Shown: one piece after another, positions 24,233 through 33,130 of the stretch
How positions within the stretch are numbered: position 1 is the stretch's first letter
How the letters are laid out: each line of letters begins with the position of its first letter
Source of the DNA: Streptoalloteichus hindustanus
GTDB lineage: Bacteria > Actinomycetota > Actinomycetes > Mycobacteriales > Pseudonocardiaceae
Reading direction: 5' to 3'
Assembly: GCF_900129375.1 (NCBI RefSeq)
Contig: NZ_FQVN01000005.1
Location: 310,001 to 374,000 of the forward strand
Length of the DNA stretch: 64,000 nt
Translations under genes and position numbers: made by a program
The notes under the pieces: generated by a model
What the model was told of the DNA's origin: nothing
The model's database searches: none
Seen by the model: only the letters and a program-made list of their open reading frames with translations

Positions 24233-25798
24233 CTAGCTGGCCGGGCCGAACCACCGGGTCAGGGCCGTGCGGAGGGTCTTTCGGTCGTTCTGGTCGGGAT
24301 GTGCGGAGGAGGTGGCCCAGGCGACGTAGCAGTCCGGGCGGAGCAGGAGCGCGCTCGCGGGGGCCGGGGTGTTCCCGGTGTCCTGGGCGGTCCCGGCGAC
24401 GGCGTCGACCCGGTCGTCCCACCCGGACAGCTCCCCGACGAGCGAGGCGTCCCCGGTCAGGTCCACCAGCAACGGGCGGGCGGTCCTGGTCAGCTCGGCG
24501 AGCCGGGTCGGACCGTCCACAGTGGTCAGTTCCAGGTCGGGAGCCCACCGGCCGACGAGCGGATGCGCCCCGTTGACGCCCATGTCGTAACAGAGGTCGG
24601 CCCCGGACATCATGGCCGCGATGTGCTGGACGTTCCGCTGGTCGGTGAGCAGCTCTCCGAACAGCTCGCGCAGCGCGGTCACGTCCGGGCCCGGAGCGGT
24701 CAGGGCGGCCTGCGCCTGGGTGTGCGTGACGACCCTTCGCGCGGCCGGGCGTCGTTCGGCCTCGTAGCTGTCGAGCAGCCCGGGTGGAGCCCACCCGTGG
24801 ATCTCGGCGGCGAGCTTCCAGCCCAGGTTCACCGCGTCCTGGAGGCCGAGGTTGAGCCCGGGCCCGCCGATCGCCGCGTGCACGTGGGCCGCGTCGCCGA
24901 GCAACAGGACCCGGCGGTCGCGGAACCTCTCGGCCAGGCGGGTGTTGCCGCCGGTCAGGCGGCGCAGCAGGTGCGGCCCCGGCCCCTCGGGCGGCCCGAG
25001 GGACAGGTCGACCCCGAGGACCCGGCGCACGCTCTCCCGGAGCTCGTCGAAGGTCAGCGGCGTCTGGCTGTCGGTCGTGGGGGAGTCCCATTCGGTTGTG
25101 TTGACCAGCGGCGCCCGGGAGGGGAGTGGGGCGAAGGCGAACAGCCCGCGGTCGGTGCGGTGGTGGAGGAACGGCGGGATGACGTCCTGGCCGGGGAGTC
25201 GCAGTCCACCGGTCTCCGGATCGACGACTCCGGCGGGCACGGAGACGTGTGCGGAGCGCGAGACCGAATTGTCCCTTGTGACGCCGGGAAAACCGATGCC
25301 GGACAGCTTGCGCGTGACGCTGTGCCCGCCGTCGGCCCCCACGAGGTAGCGGGCGCGCAACTGGTAGGGGCCGTCGGGCCCGAGGACGGTGACGGTGACC
25401 GAGTCGGTGTCCTGCGACAGCGCGGTGAGTTCGTGCCCTCGGCGGATCTCGGCCCCGAGCGCGACAGCGCGCTCCTCCAACACCTCCTCGACCCGGTGTT
25501 GCGGCACCGGCAGGGCGTAGAGCGGATTGTCGGCCAGGGAGCCCAGATCCAGTGGCAGCGCGCCGAACACGAAGAACGGGGCCGGCTGCGGCGGCCGCCT
25601 GTCGCCGGCGAGCGCCTCGTACACGCCCCGGCGGTCCAACATGCGCACCACCTGGCCGACCAGGCCGTTCGCCCGGCTCTCCCCGGTGCGTCCCGGCAGG
25701 CGCTCCAGTAACAGCGGGCGCACTCCGGCCAGGCACAGCTCGCCGGCCAGCATCAGCCCGTTCGGGCCGGCACCGACGATGACGACGTCACAACGCAC
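24233..25798 (-). CDS. FAD-dependent monooxygenase (aromatic hydroxylase / rifampicin monooxygenase-like)
   Basis: 521 residues, GTG start after AAGGAG. Group A flavoprotein monooxygenase: GxGxxG in VIVGAGPNGLMLAGEL at the N-terminus, the DG motif in YLVGADGGHSVTRK, and the GD motif in VLLLGDAAHVHAAIGGPGLN. The C-terminal thioredoxin-like domain (RPLLVDLTGDASLVGELSGW) is present. Relatives hydroxylate aromatic polyketides or inactivate rifamycins. It follows a TetR regulator on the same strand with a 90-base gap, suggesting substrate-inducible expression. Confidence 0.84.
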   Translation of the reverse strand: MRCDVVIVGAGPNGLMLAGELCLAGVRPLLLERLPGRTGESRANGLVGQVVRMLDRRGVYEALAGDRRPPQPAPFFVFGALPLDLGSLADNPLYALPVPQHRVEEVLEERAVALGAEIRRGHELTALSQDTDSVTVTVLGPDGPYQLRARYLVGADGGHSVTRKLSGIGFPGVTRDNSVSRSAHVSVPAGVVDPETGGLRLPGQDVIPPFLHHRTDRGLFAFAPLPSRAPLVNTTEWDSPTTDSQTPLTFDELRESVRRVLGVDLSLGPPEGPGPHLLRRLTGGNTRLAERFRDRRVLLLGDAAHVHAAIGGPGLNLGLQDAVNLGWKLAAEIHGWAPPGLLDSYEAERRPAARRVVTHTQAQAALTAPGPDVTALRELFGELLTDQRNVQHIAAMMSGADLCYDMGVNGAHPLVGRWAPDLELTTVDGPTRLAELTRTARPLLVDLTGDASLVGELSGWDDRVDAVAGTAQDTGNTPAPASALLLRPDCYVAWATSSAHPDQNDRKTLRTALTRWFGPAS

Positions 25799-25888
25799 GT
25801 GTTTCTCCTTACGTGGAGCGGAAAACGGGCAGAGTGAACCGACCCGGCGTCGCCGGGTTGGTCAGATCAGGTCCGCCGGGCGGCGGGA

Positions 25889-26515
25889 TCAGGGAACGGG
25901 CAGCCCCGCGGCGAGCTGGCGGAGCGCGTCACGCACCAGCGGCGCGATCGGAACCGGCGGGTCGGCGCGCAACCACTGCTCGGAGGCCGCGCGCAGGGCG
26001 GCTCCGACGGCGCCGGCGACCAGTCGGGGGTAGAGGTCCCGCTCGGGGTCGGTGCCCGTGCGCTCGGCGATCGCCGCGGCGAACTCGTCCTCGGCGGCGG
26101 CGCTGGCCTTCAGGAACTCGCCCTGCAACGCCGGCTCGCTGATCATCAGCCGGACACCGGCGGTCCACGCCTGGTCGGGCGGGGCGGCTCCGGCGGCCTC
26201 CCGCCCGAACGCGAACTGCGTCAGCGCCGCGGTGGTGATGGCCTCCCACAGCGGTTCGGACGCCGGACGGGCCCGCAGCTCCGCGGCGATCAGCCGGGCG
26301 CGGTCGAGGTGGCGGGCGGCGATCGCCTCGGCCTTGCTGGAGAAGTAGTTGTTGAAGGTGCGCGGCGACACGCCGACCTCGGCGGCGATGTCCTCGCTCC
26401 GCACGTTGTCCAGGCCGCGCTCCACGGCCAGCCGCACGGCGGCCCAGCTCAGCGCGACGCGCGTCTCCCGCTTCTTGCGTTCTCGCAGCCCCAGTGACTC
26501 GTCGTCGGTGCCCAC
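25889..26515 (-). CDS. TetR-family transcriptional regulator
   Basis: 208 residues from a GTG at 26515; the frame is open 14 codons further but through the operator-like dyad. Helix-turn-helix at residues 10-60 (RKKRETRVALSWAAVRLAVE, EDIAAEVGVSPRTFNNYFSSK). The C-terminal ligand domain is of the type found in MftR-like and drug-responsive TetR proteins. It lies just upstream of the FAD monooxygenase in the same direction and probably represses both. A centred double dyad lies immediately upstream. Confidence 0.83.
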   Translation of the reverse strand: MGTDDESLGLRERKKRETRVALSWAAVRLAVERGLDNVRSEDIAAEVGVSPRTFNNYFSSKAEAIAARHLDRARLIAAELRARPASEPLWEAITTAALTQFAFGREAAGAAPPDQAWTAGVRLMISEPALQGEFLKASAAAEDEFAAAIAERTGTDPERDLYPRLVAGAVGAALRAASEQWLRADPPVPIAPLVRDALRQLAAGLPVP

Positions 26516-26528
26516 CTGGCCACCATAC

Positions 26529-26562
26529 CTTGCCTGCCGCGCAAAATTGCGCCCCAAGCAAG
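26529..26562. promoter_or_regulatory. Nested dyad, probable TetR operator
   Basis: Inner arms GCGCAA (26539-26544) and TTGCGC (26547-26552) and outer arms CTTGC (26529-26533) and GCAAG (26558-26562) share the same centre (26545.5). The site begins 14 bases upstream of the TetR start, in an AT-richer patch that probably contains the promoter. Confidence 0.65.
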
Positions 26563-26612
26563 ATTTTTCCCTCGGGCTCCGACCGCGGCGGTCACGCGCC
26601 CGGGAGCGGCGG

Positions 26613-27371
26613 TCAGGCCGGCTTGTGGGCCTCGATCAGGGTCCGCGAGGAGTGGGCGACGAAGCGGCCTTCGCGCTCGATCAGCTCGTGCAGCTCGCGG
26701 AGCCGGTCGCGGTAGCGGTCGACGGTGAACCCGGGCACGGTCCAGATCACCTTGCGCAGGAAGTAGACGACCGCGCCGACGTCGAAGAACTCCATCCGCA
26801 GCCGCTCCGCGCGCACGTCCACCACGGTCAGGCCGGCGGTACCGGCCTCGGCGGCCTCGTCGTCGGGGTGGCGCCGGCGGCGCGCCTCGGGCTGCGGCCC
26901 GAGGAAGTACTCGACCAGCTCGAACACGGTGGCCGGCCCGACGTGCTGCGCGAGGTAGGTCCCCCCGGGCCGGAGCACCCGCGCGATCTCCGCCCACCAG
27001 ACCGACGCCGGATGACGGCTGGTCACGAGGTCGAAGGCCGCGTCGGCGAACGGCAGCGGCGGCTCGTCCGGGTCCGCGACGACCACGACGCCCCGCGGGT
27101 GCAACAGCCTGGTGGCGCGGTCGACGTTCGGCGGCCAGGACTCGGTGGCGACCATGGTGGGCGGGAACTTCGCGGCGCCGGCCAGGACCTCGCCACCACC
27201 GGTCTGGATGTCCAGCGCGGCGGAGGCGGCGGCCAGTCGCTCACCCATCAGCCGCTGGTACCCCCACGACGGCCGCTCCTCGGTGGCCCGCCCCTCCAAC
27301 CAGGAGAAGTCCCAGCCGTCGACGGACACCGAGCCGGCCTCCGCCACCAGCTCCTCGAACGTTCGCGCCAT
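26613..27371 (-). CDS. SAM-dependent methyltransferase
   Basis: 252 residues from the ATG at 27371. It has a class I methyltransferase layout, but motif I is unusual: GDxGxG is replaced by ALDIQTGGGEVLAG. It continues MVATESWPPNVDRATRLLHP, the acidic VVVVADPDEPPLPF, FDLVTSRHPASVWWAEIARV and RPGGTYLAQHVGP. This pattern matches actinobacterial methyltransferase-domain proteins of unknown substrate. It is divergent from the arginyl-tRNA synthetase gene. Confidence 0.75.
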   Translation of the reverse strand: MARTFEELVAEAGSVSVDGWDFSWLEGRATEERPSWGYQRLMGERLAAASAALDIQTGGGEVLAGAAKFPPTMVATESWPPNVDRATRLLHPRGVVVVADPDEPPLPFADAAFDLVTSRHPASVWWAEIARVLRPGGTYLAQHVGPATVFELVEYFLGPQPEARRRRHPDDEAAEAGTAGLTVVDVRAERLRMEFFDVGAVVYFLRKVIWTVPGFTVDRYRDRLRELHELIEREGRFVAHSSRTLIEAHKPA

Positions 27372-27666
27372 GTGGAAATCATCACGTCGACCCGCACGTT
27401 CCGCCACGCGGTTTCCCTCGCGACCACCAGCCATCCCGGAGTTGCCGGCGCCTTCGCGATTCATTCGATCGTGTGGTCACCCGGGATAGGAGCCCTGACA
27501 TGCCATCCCTGATCCACGCGCTCCCCGGAGCTCCCGGCGCCATGTTTGTCCATAGTGGACGAATGGTGCGGACGGCTCCGGCGCGAGCCGGAAAAGTCCG
27601 TCGTGGCCGGCAAGCGGGACTGGAACAATGCCGGCGACGGCATTGCTCCGGCATGGGGGAAGCGCA
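27372..27666. promoter_or_regulatory. Divergent promoter region and argS leader
   Basis: 295 bases between the methyltransferase and arginyl-tRNA synthetase genes. It contains the palindromic GTCCATAGTGGAC at 27548-27560 and, just before the ribosome binding site, the competing hairpins listed separately. No separate gene is convincing. Confidence 0.5.
27626..27654 (+). promoter_or_regulatory. Two mutually exclusive hairpins in the argS leader
   Basis: CAATGCCG (27626-27633) pairs perfectly with CGGCATTG (27638-27645) around a GCGA tetraloop. The same left strand (ATGCCGG, 27628-27634) can instead pair with CCGGCAT (27648-27654). The second structure ends at the Shine-Dalgarno GGGGGAAG (about 27655-27662). 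The arrangement could tune ribosome access to the synthetase gene. Confidence 0.5.
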
Positions 27667-29442
27667 GTGAACGACCACGAGGTCCTGCCGCTGCTCGACC
27701 AGATCGGCCACGTCGTGTCCGAGGCGATCACCCGAGCGCGTCCCGAACTCGCCGGCTCCGACCCCGTGGTCCGCCGATCCGACCGCGCCGACTTCCAGTC
27801 CAACGCCGCCCTCGCCCTCGCCCGCCGGCTCCGCGTCCAGCCGGCGGACCTCGCCGCTGATCTTGTCGCTGATCTCGCCCCGGCGCTCGACCCGGCTCGT
27901 GGACCCGTCGCCGCCGTGGAGCGCTCCGGGCCGGGCTTCCTGAACATCACGCTCGCCGAGCACGCGGTCTGGGCGCAGGTCGCGGCGCGACTGGCCAGCC
28001 CCCGGCTGGGCGTCGGGACGCCGGAGCGGGGGCGCCGCACCGTCATCGACTACTCCGCGCCCAACATCGCCAAGGAGATGCACGTCGGCCACCTGCGCAC
28101 GACCGTCATCGGCGACAGCCTCGCCCGCGTGCTTGACCTCCTCGGGGCCGAGGTCGTCCGGCAGAACCACCTCGGCGACTGGGGAACGCAGTTCGGGATG
28201 CTCATCCAGTACCTGGACGAGCACCCGGAGATCTCCTGGCGGCAGGCCGACCTCGCCGGCGACGTCTCGGCGGTGTCCGCGCTGGACCAGCTCTACCGGA
28301 GCGCGCGGGCGGCGTTCGACGCCGACCCCGCCTTCGCCGACCGGTCCCGCGCCCGGGTCGTCGCGCTCCAGTCCGGCGAGCCGGCCACCCTCGCGCGGTG
28401 GGCGGAGATCGTGGCCGAGTCGGAGAAGGCGTTCCGGGCCGTCTACGACCGGCTCGGCGTGCTCCTCACCCCGGAGGACTCCGTGGGGGAGTCCTCCTAC
28501 AACCCGGTGCTCGCCGCCACCGCGTCCGAACTCGTCGACGCGGGCATCGCCGTGGACAGCGCCGGGGCGCTGGTGATCTTCTCCGAGGAGGTCACCGGCC
28601 CCGAGGGCGCGCCGGTTCCGCTGATGCTGCGCAAGCGCGACGGCGGCTACGGCTACGACACCACCGACCTGGCGACGATCCGCCACCGCCTGCGCGACCT
28701 CAAGGCCCACCGCCTGCTCTACGTCACCGACGCCCGCCAGGCCCTGCACTTCCGCCTGGTCTTCGAGGCGGCCCGCCGAGCCGGGTGGCTCACCGACGAC
28801 GCCGAGGCCACCCACGTCGCCTACGGCACCGTCCTCGACCGCGACGGACGTCCGTTCCGGACCCGGGCCGGCGGCGCCGTCCGGCTCACGGACCTCCTCG
28901 ACGCGGCCGTGGCCCGCGCCAGGGCCGTGGTCGCGGACCGGGACCACGGCCTGAGCCCCGCCGAGCTGGACCAGATCGCCGAACGGGCCGGCATCGGCGC
29001 CGTCAAGTACGCCGACCTGTCGACGTCCCGGGTCAGGGACTACGTCTTCGACCTGGACCGCATGGTCTCCTTCACCGGCAACACCGGCGTGTACCTCCAG
29101 TACGCCCACACGCGGATCCGCTCCATCCTCCGCCGGGCCGGCGACAGCCATCCCGAGGTCGACCCCGAACTGCCCATGGAGCGGGAGGAGCGCGCGCTCG
29201 CGTTGGCCCTCGACGGGTTCGGCGCCACGCTCATCGAGGTCTCCCGAACCCTGGAGCCGCACCGGCTGTGCGGCTACCTCTACGACCTCGCCCGCGCGTT
29301 CACCGCGTTCTACGAGGTGTGTCCGGTGCTCGGCTCCGCGGAACCGGTCCGGGGCAATCGGCTGGCGCTGTGTCAGCTCACCGCGCGGACCCTGAGTCGG
29401 GGGCTCGGCCTTCTCGGCATCGCCGCGCCGGAACGCATGTGA
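27667..29442 (+). CDS. argS: Arginyl-tRNA synthetase
   Basis: 591 residues, GTG start 5 bases after GGGGGAAG. Class I synthetase of the ArgRS type: N-terminal add-1 domain (residues 1-110), SAPNIAKEMHVGHLRTT with the HIGH-like HVGH at residue 139, LGDWGTQFGMLIQYL, and the anticodon-binding DALR domain (residues about 480-591; YLQYAHTRIRSILRRAG, LCGYLYDLARAFTAFYE). Length is normal. It is not next to lysA or homoserine genes, where actinobacterial argS is often found, so it may be a second copy; that cannot be decided from this window. Confidence 0.88.
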   Translation: MNDHEVLPLLDQIGHVVSEAITRARPELAGSDPVVRRSDRADFQSNAALALARRLRVQPADLAADLVADLAPALDPARGPVAAVERSGPGFLNITLAEHAVWAQVAARLASPRLGVGTPERGRRTVIDYSAPNIAKEMHVGHLRTTVIGDSLARVLDLLGAEVVRQNHLGDWGTQFGMLIQYLDEHPEISWRQADLAGDVSAVSALDQLYRSARAAFDADPAFADRSRARVVALQSGEPATLARWAEIVAESEKAFRAVYDRLGVLLTPEDSVGESSYNPVLAATASELVDAGIAVDSAGALVIFSEEVTGPEGAPVPLMLRKRDGGYGYDTTDLATIRHRLRDLKAHRLLYVTDARQALHFRLVFEAARRAGWLTDDAEATHVAYGTVLDRDGRPFRTRAGGAVRLTDLLDAAVARARAVVADRDHGLSPAELDQIAERAGIGAVKYADLSTSRVRDYVFDLDRMVSFTGNTGVYLQYAHTRIRSILRRAGDSHPEVDPELPMEREERALALALDGFGATLIEVSRTLEPHRLCGYLYDLARAFTAFYEVCPVLGSAEPVRGNRLALCQLTARTLSRGLGLLGIAAPERM

Positions 29443-29501
29443 TCGCCCACGGGGCCGGGCGGCGTGTGTCCTGGCCCACTTCGTGGCGATGACCAGGGGC
29501 T

Positions 29502-29528
29502 TGTCACATCGGTCGTGTTGGATTCGTC
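29502..29528 (+). promoter_or_regulatory. ECF41/SigJ-type promoter (TGTCACA-N16-CGTC)
   Basis: TGTCACA at 29502-29508 and CGTC at 29525-29528, separated by exactly 16 bases. This is the consensus described for ECF41-group and SigJ sigma factors, placed about 30 bases upstream of such a sigma factor gene, so positive autoregulation is very likely. Confidence 0.8.
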
Positions 29529-29558
29529 AACGATTCGACGGATCGTGACGAGGGGGAT

Positions 29559-30452
29559 GTGACCGTGGCCGGACACGAGTTCCTGGTGGACCAGTTCGAG
29601 GCGCACCGGGGCCACCTGAGGGCGGTGGCCTACCGGATGCTCGGCTCGCTCAGCGAGGCCGACGACGCCGTCCAGGAGACCTGGCTGCGGCTCAGCCGTG
29701 CCGACGCCGACGACGTGGCGAACCTCGGTGGCTGGTTGACCACGGTCGTGGGGCGGGTCTGCCTCGACATGCTGCGCTCACGCGCCGCCCGTCGGGAGGA
29801 CACTGTGGACACTCTGCCGGACCCGGTCGTCAGTCCGGTGGACGGGACGGACCCGGAGCACGAGGCGCTGGTGGCCGACTCCGTGGGGTTGGCCCTGCTG
29901 GTCGTGCTCCAGTCCCTCGCGCCCGCCGAGCGGTTGGCGTTCGTGCTGCACGACATGTTCGCCGTGCCCTTCGAGGAGATCGCCGTGATCGTCGGGCGCA
30001 CTCCGGCCGCGGCCCGGCAGCTCGCCAGCCGCGCCCGTCGCCGGGTGCGCGGCGCCGCCCCGGCGCCCGATCCCGACCTGGCACGGCAGCGCGAGGTGGT
30101 CGACGCGTTCCTGGCCGCGGCGCGGGGCGGCGACTTCGAGGCCCTGGTCTCCGTGCTGGACCCCGACGTGGTGCTGCGCGTCGACACCGGCGCCGGGGAG
30201 CCGGGTGGGCTGCGGGTCCTGCGCGGCGCGGCGGCGGTGGCGAGCCAGGCGATGACCTACCAGCGGTTCGCGACCTCGAACACGGGACACCCGGCGTGGG
30301 TCAACGGAGCCGCCGGAGTGGTCAGCACGGCGGACGGGGTCCCGGTCTCGGTGCTGGGCTTCACGATCGTGGACGGGCGGGTCGTCGCGCTCGACATCCT
30401 CGCCGATCCGGCCCGGCTCGGTCAGCTCGACCTGGTGGTCCTGCCCGACTGA
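29559..30452 (+). CDS. ECF sigma factor with SnoaL-like C-terminal domain (SigJ/ECF41-like)
   Basis: 297 residues; GTG at 29559, with a GTG two codons later better spaced from AGGGGG. Sigma-2 region at residues 10-75 (HRGHLRAVAYRMLGSLSEAD, VQETWLRL), sigma-4 at about 115-170 (LAPAERLAFVLHDMFAVPFE, RTPAAARQLASRARRRV), then a SnoaL/NTF2-like extension (VVDAFLAAARGGDFEALVSVLDPD ... FTIVDGRVVALDILADP). In this group the extension replaces a separate anti-sigma factor. The DGGGK motif typical of strict ECF41 proteins is not seen (DTGAGEPGG instead), so it is nearer SigJ. The usual partner oxidoreductase/decarboxylase gene is absent. Confidence 0.85.
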   Translation: MTVAGHEFLVDQFEAHRGHLRAVAYRMLGSLSEADDAVQETWLRLSRADADDVANLGGWLTTVVGRVCLDMLRSRAARREDTVDTLPDPVVSPVDGTDPEHEALVADSVGLALLVVLQSLAPAERLAFVLHDMFAVPFEEIAVIVGRTPAAARQLASRARRRVRGAAPAPDPDLARQREVVDAFLAAARGGDFEALVSVLDPDVVLRVDTGAGEPGGLRVLRGAAAVASQAMTYQRFATSNTGHPAWVNGAAGVVSTADGVPVSVLGFTIVDGRVVALDILADPARLGQLDLVVLPD

Positions 30453-30573
30453 CCGGGCGCGCAGGTCACCGCCTCCGCTGCGGCATGATCGTCCGAGGTG
30501 GGCCCGTCCCCGGAGGCGCTGGCACTCCGGGGACCGGGCCGCCACCTGTTGTCGCACAGGGAAAGGGGATCTC

Positions 30574-31614
30574 GTGGTCGTGCGCCATGCCGATCCGGAC
30601 GACCGCCTGGACGACCGCCTGCGCGCGTGGGTGTGGGAGGACTTCGGCGTCGAGCTGGTCGCCGTCACCGGAGTCGACCGGGGAGCCGACGTCGCGGCGG
30701 AGGTGTGGCGCGGCGTGGCCGACGGCGGCGCCCAGTACGCGATCAAGCGGAGTGGGGGTGGATCACCTGCGGGGCTCCTCGTGCCGGCCTGGCTGGGGGA
30801 ACGCGGCGTGCCGGGAGTCGTCGCCCCGGTGCCGACCCGCTCCGGGAACCTGTGGAGCGAACGGGAAGGCCGACGTCTGTCCCTGGTGCCGTGGGTGTCG
30901 GGAAGCGGGGCGCTGGACGGCGGGATGACCGCTTGCCACTGGGTGTCCTACGGCACGCTGTTGGCGCGGGTCCACGCCCTCACGCCGGGTGATCCGGTCG
31001 CGGAGGTCCTGCCCCGCGAGGAGCGCGCCCACAGGCGTTGGACATCTCTCGTGTCCGATGTGGACAAACAGGTGCGCGCGGCCGCCGAGTCGGCTGACCA
31101 GCTTGTCCGCGCGCTGACTGAGGAGTGGGCGGCGGTGGCCGAGCTCGTCGCGGTGCTTCTCGGCGCGGCAGAGGATCTGAGCTCTGATCACCGTGTTCGG
31201 CGGGCTGCCCGTGTGGTCTGCCACGGCGACGCCCACCTGGGAAACGTGGTGGTGGGGGAGGGCGGGCGCGTGTGGCTGATCGACTGGGACGACGCGGTGC
31301 TGGCCCCCAGGGAACAGGATCTCCTGTTCGTGCTCGGCGGGGTGCTTCCCTTCGCACAGGTCAGTTCGCAGGAGCAGGCGTGGTTCTTCGATGGGTACGG
31401 CCCGGTGGACGTCGACCCCGCGCGCCTGGCCTACCACCAGTGCGTGCGCGCCCTGGAGGATTTCGCCGTCCCCGCCGCCCAGGTCCTCGCCGTCGGCCGT
31501 GAACCGGAGCCGGAACGCGCTGACGCGCTGGCCATCTTCCGCAGCGTGTTCTCGCCCACCGGCCTCGCGACCCTGGCGTTGTCCTCGCTGCGGGATCTCG
31601 GCCTCACCCGGTGA
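30574..31614 (+). CDS. Aminoglycoside phosphotransferase (APH)-family kinase
   Basis: 346 residues, GTG start after AAAGGGGA. Kinase-like fold with the Brenner-type catalytic segment CHGDAHLGNVVV and the metal-binding IDWDDAVLAPREQDLLFV. The latter closely resembles spectinomycin-type APH(9) and related enzymes rather than APH(3'). S. hindustanus is reported to make nebramycin-type aminoglycosides, so a resistance or metabolic role toward such compounds is conceivable. No biosynthetic genes for aminoglycosides lie nearby, so the substrate remains open. Confidence 0.78.
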   Translation: MVVRHADPDDRLDDRLRAWVWEDFGVELVAVTGVDRGADVAAEVWRGVADGGAQYAIKRSGGGSPAGLLVPAWLGERGVPGVVAPVPTRSGNLWSEREGRRLSLVPWVSGSGALDGGMTACHWVSYGTLLARVHALTPGDPVAEVLPREERAHRRWTSLVSDVDKQVRAAAESADQLVRALTEEWAAVAELVAVLLGAAEDLSSDHRVRRAARVVCHGDAHLGNVVVGEGGRVWLIDWDDAVLAPREQDLLFVLGGVLPFAQVSSQEQAWFFDGYGPVDVDPARLAYHQCVRALEDFAVPAAQVLAVGREPEPERADALAIFRSVFSPTGLATLALSSLRDLGLTR

Positions 31615-31629
31615 CGGGAAAGCCCGGCT

Positions 31630-32004
31630 TCACCACACCAGAACCCCGCCGCCGACGTCCTCGGCGCGCTCGGCCGCGTCCGTGATGTTCGCGAGGCGGA
31701 AGGAAATCCCGTCCACCAAGCGCTCGTGGGACCATCCCGGTTCCGGCGGAGGCGCGATCGCGTCGAGGTTGGCCGCGAGCAGGGCGCACTCCCGGCGGAA
31801 GTCCCGCACCTGTTCCGGCGCGACGAGGTCGCCATCAGCCAGGACCGGGAAGTACCGCGCGCCCAGCGCACGGACGCGCTCCGAACCCCACACCAGGGTG
31901 CGCCAGTCCTCGAACCCGGCGAGGTCCGAGCAGGCGGGCGGGAGGTCCAGCAACCGCATCTCGTCGTTCTCATCAAGGACGAACACGTCGACAGTGAGAC
32001 TCAT
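31630..32004 (-). CDS. Conserved hypothetical protein
   Basis: 124 residues, ATG start. Recognisable stretches are MSLTVDVFVLDENDEMRLL, LAGFEDWRTLVWGSERVRAL and LLAANLDAIAPPPEPG. These occur in small actinobacterial proteins of unknown function, probably soluble. It converges with the APH-family gene with only 15 bases between stops. Confidence 0.6.
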   Translation of the reverse strand: MSLTVDVFVLDENDEMRLLDLPPACSDLAGFEDWRTLVWGSERVRALGARYFPVLADGDLVAPEQVRDFRRECALLAANLDAIAPPPEPGWSHERLVDGISFRLANITDAAERAEDVGGGVLVW

Positions 32005-32098
32005 ACCGCTAGCTGATCACGCGTCGGGAGCCGCAGGCCACCCAGTTATGTCCTTTGTGGACAGACCTTGGCTGGTGTGGGTGGACGGGTGGAGCGGT

Positions 32099-33130
32099 TC
32101 AGCCGGAGATGCCGGCGAGGAGTTCGTCGCGGCTGTTCACCCCGGTCTTGCGGTAGGTGGCCCGGAGGTGGTCGTTCACGGTGTGCGGCGAGAGCTGGAG
32201 CCGGCGGGCGATCAGTTTGGCGGGCAGGCCCCGGACGACCTCGGCGAGGACGGCGTGCTCGCGGGTGGTGAGGCCGTACCAGGCGGCGATCGCGGGCAGG
32301 AGCAGCGCGGTGGGCGCGGTCTGGATCGTGATCGCCACCGCGTCGGTCGCGGGCGGGTGGAGCGGTTCCGCGTGCAGCGCCACCCAGCCGTTCGGGGTGG
32401 GAATCCGCGTGGTCACGGCGTCGTCGGCCCGCCGGGCCATGTTCGCGCTGTTCCACAGCAGACCCGCGAGCTCGTCGTCGACGGTGGCGCAGTCGCGGGC
32501 CAGCTCGTCCAGCCAGCGGCGGCCGGAGTCGGTCGCCGAGGTGATCGTGTCGTCGGCGCCGACGATGACCACACCCGGTGGCAGCGCGAGCCGGCCGGGC
32601 CGCAGGGCCTTCCCGCCCACGAAGCGCCGCAGCGCCGAGGCGAGGGGGCGCACGAGGTCCTGGGCCAGTGCGGCCTCGTCCGGGGAGAAGGGCCGCCGGC
32701 CCCGTTCCCTGATGAGCACGAGGGCGCCCCACGCCGTGCCGTCCACCGCCAACGCCATGCGGAGCTCGCTGCTGAAGCCCTCGGCGATGACGATCTCGTG
32801 CAGCCGGGGGCTGTGCCGGTGCTCGGGCGATCCCTCGCTGAGCACCCCGACCTGGCGCGGTCCCCGAATCAGCCGGAAGAACGGGTCGACGTCGTTGTCC
32901 AGGGCGTCCGTCCGCTCCATCCAGCGGGCGGCGGCGGTGCTGTACGCGTGTTCCTTCGTGTGGAAGCAACCCACGCCGGTGAGGGGGTCGAGCCCGACGG
33001 CCAGGTAGCCGTCGTGCGGCACGACCAGCCCCACCTGGCGGGAGATCTCGGCCCCGAGCTCGGACACGGACAGCGCGACCCTGGCCGCCTCCGGCAGGTT
33101 GCGGCGAACGGATCCCGTGTCAGCGGCCAT
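32099..33130 (-). CDS. LuxR-family regulator with GAF-like sensor region
   Basis: 343 residues from the ATG at 33130. The C-terminal 65 residues are a LuxR/NarL helix-turn-helix (YGLTTREHAVLAEVVRGLPA, AKLIARRLQLSPHTVNDHLR). The N-terminal 190 residues look like a GAF-type sensor (VPHDGYLAVGLDPLTGVGC ... FSSELRMALAVDGTAWGALVLI ... FSPDEAALAQDLVRPLASAL). This build is common in actinomycete solitary LuxR regulators. Signal and targets are unknown. There is no strong ribosome binding site before the chosen start. Confidence 0.78.
   Translation of the reverse strand: MAADTGSVRRNLPEAARVALSVSELGAEISRQVGLVVPHDGYLAVGLDPLTGVGCFHTKEHAYSTAAARWMERTDALDNDVDPFFRLIRGPRQVGVLSEGSPEHRHSPRLHEIVIAEGFSSELRMALAVDGTAWGALVLIRERGRRPFSPDEAALAQDLVRPLASALRRFVGGKALRPGRLALPPGVVIVGADDTITSATDSGRRWLDELARDCATVDDELAGLLWNSANMARRADDAVTTRIPTPNGWVALHAEPLHPPATDAVAITIQTAPTALLLPAIAAWYGLTTREHAVLAEVVRGLPAKLIARRLQLSPHTVNDHLRATYRKTGVNSRDELLAGISG

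Noticed and set aside
27626-27666. A T-box in front of argS
   Set aside because: No AGTA/GAA pair, no T-box sequence and the leader is too short; only simple competing hairpins are visible.
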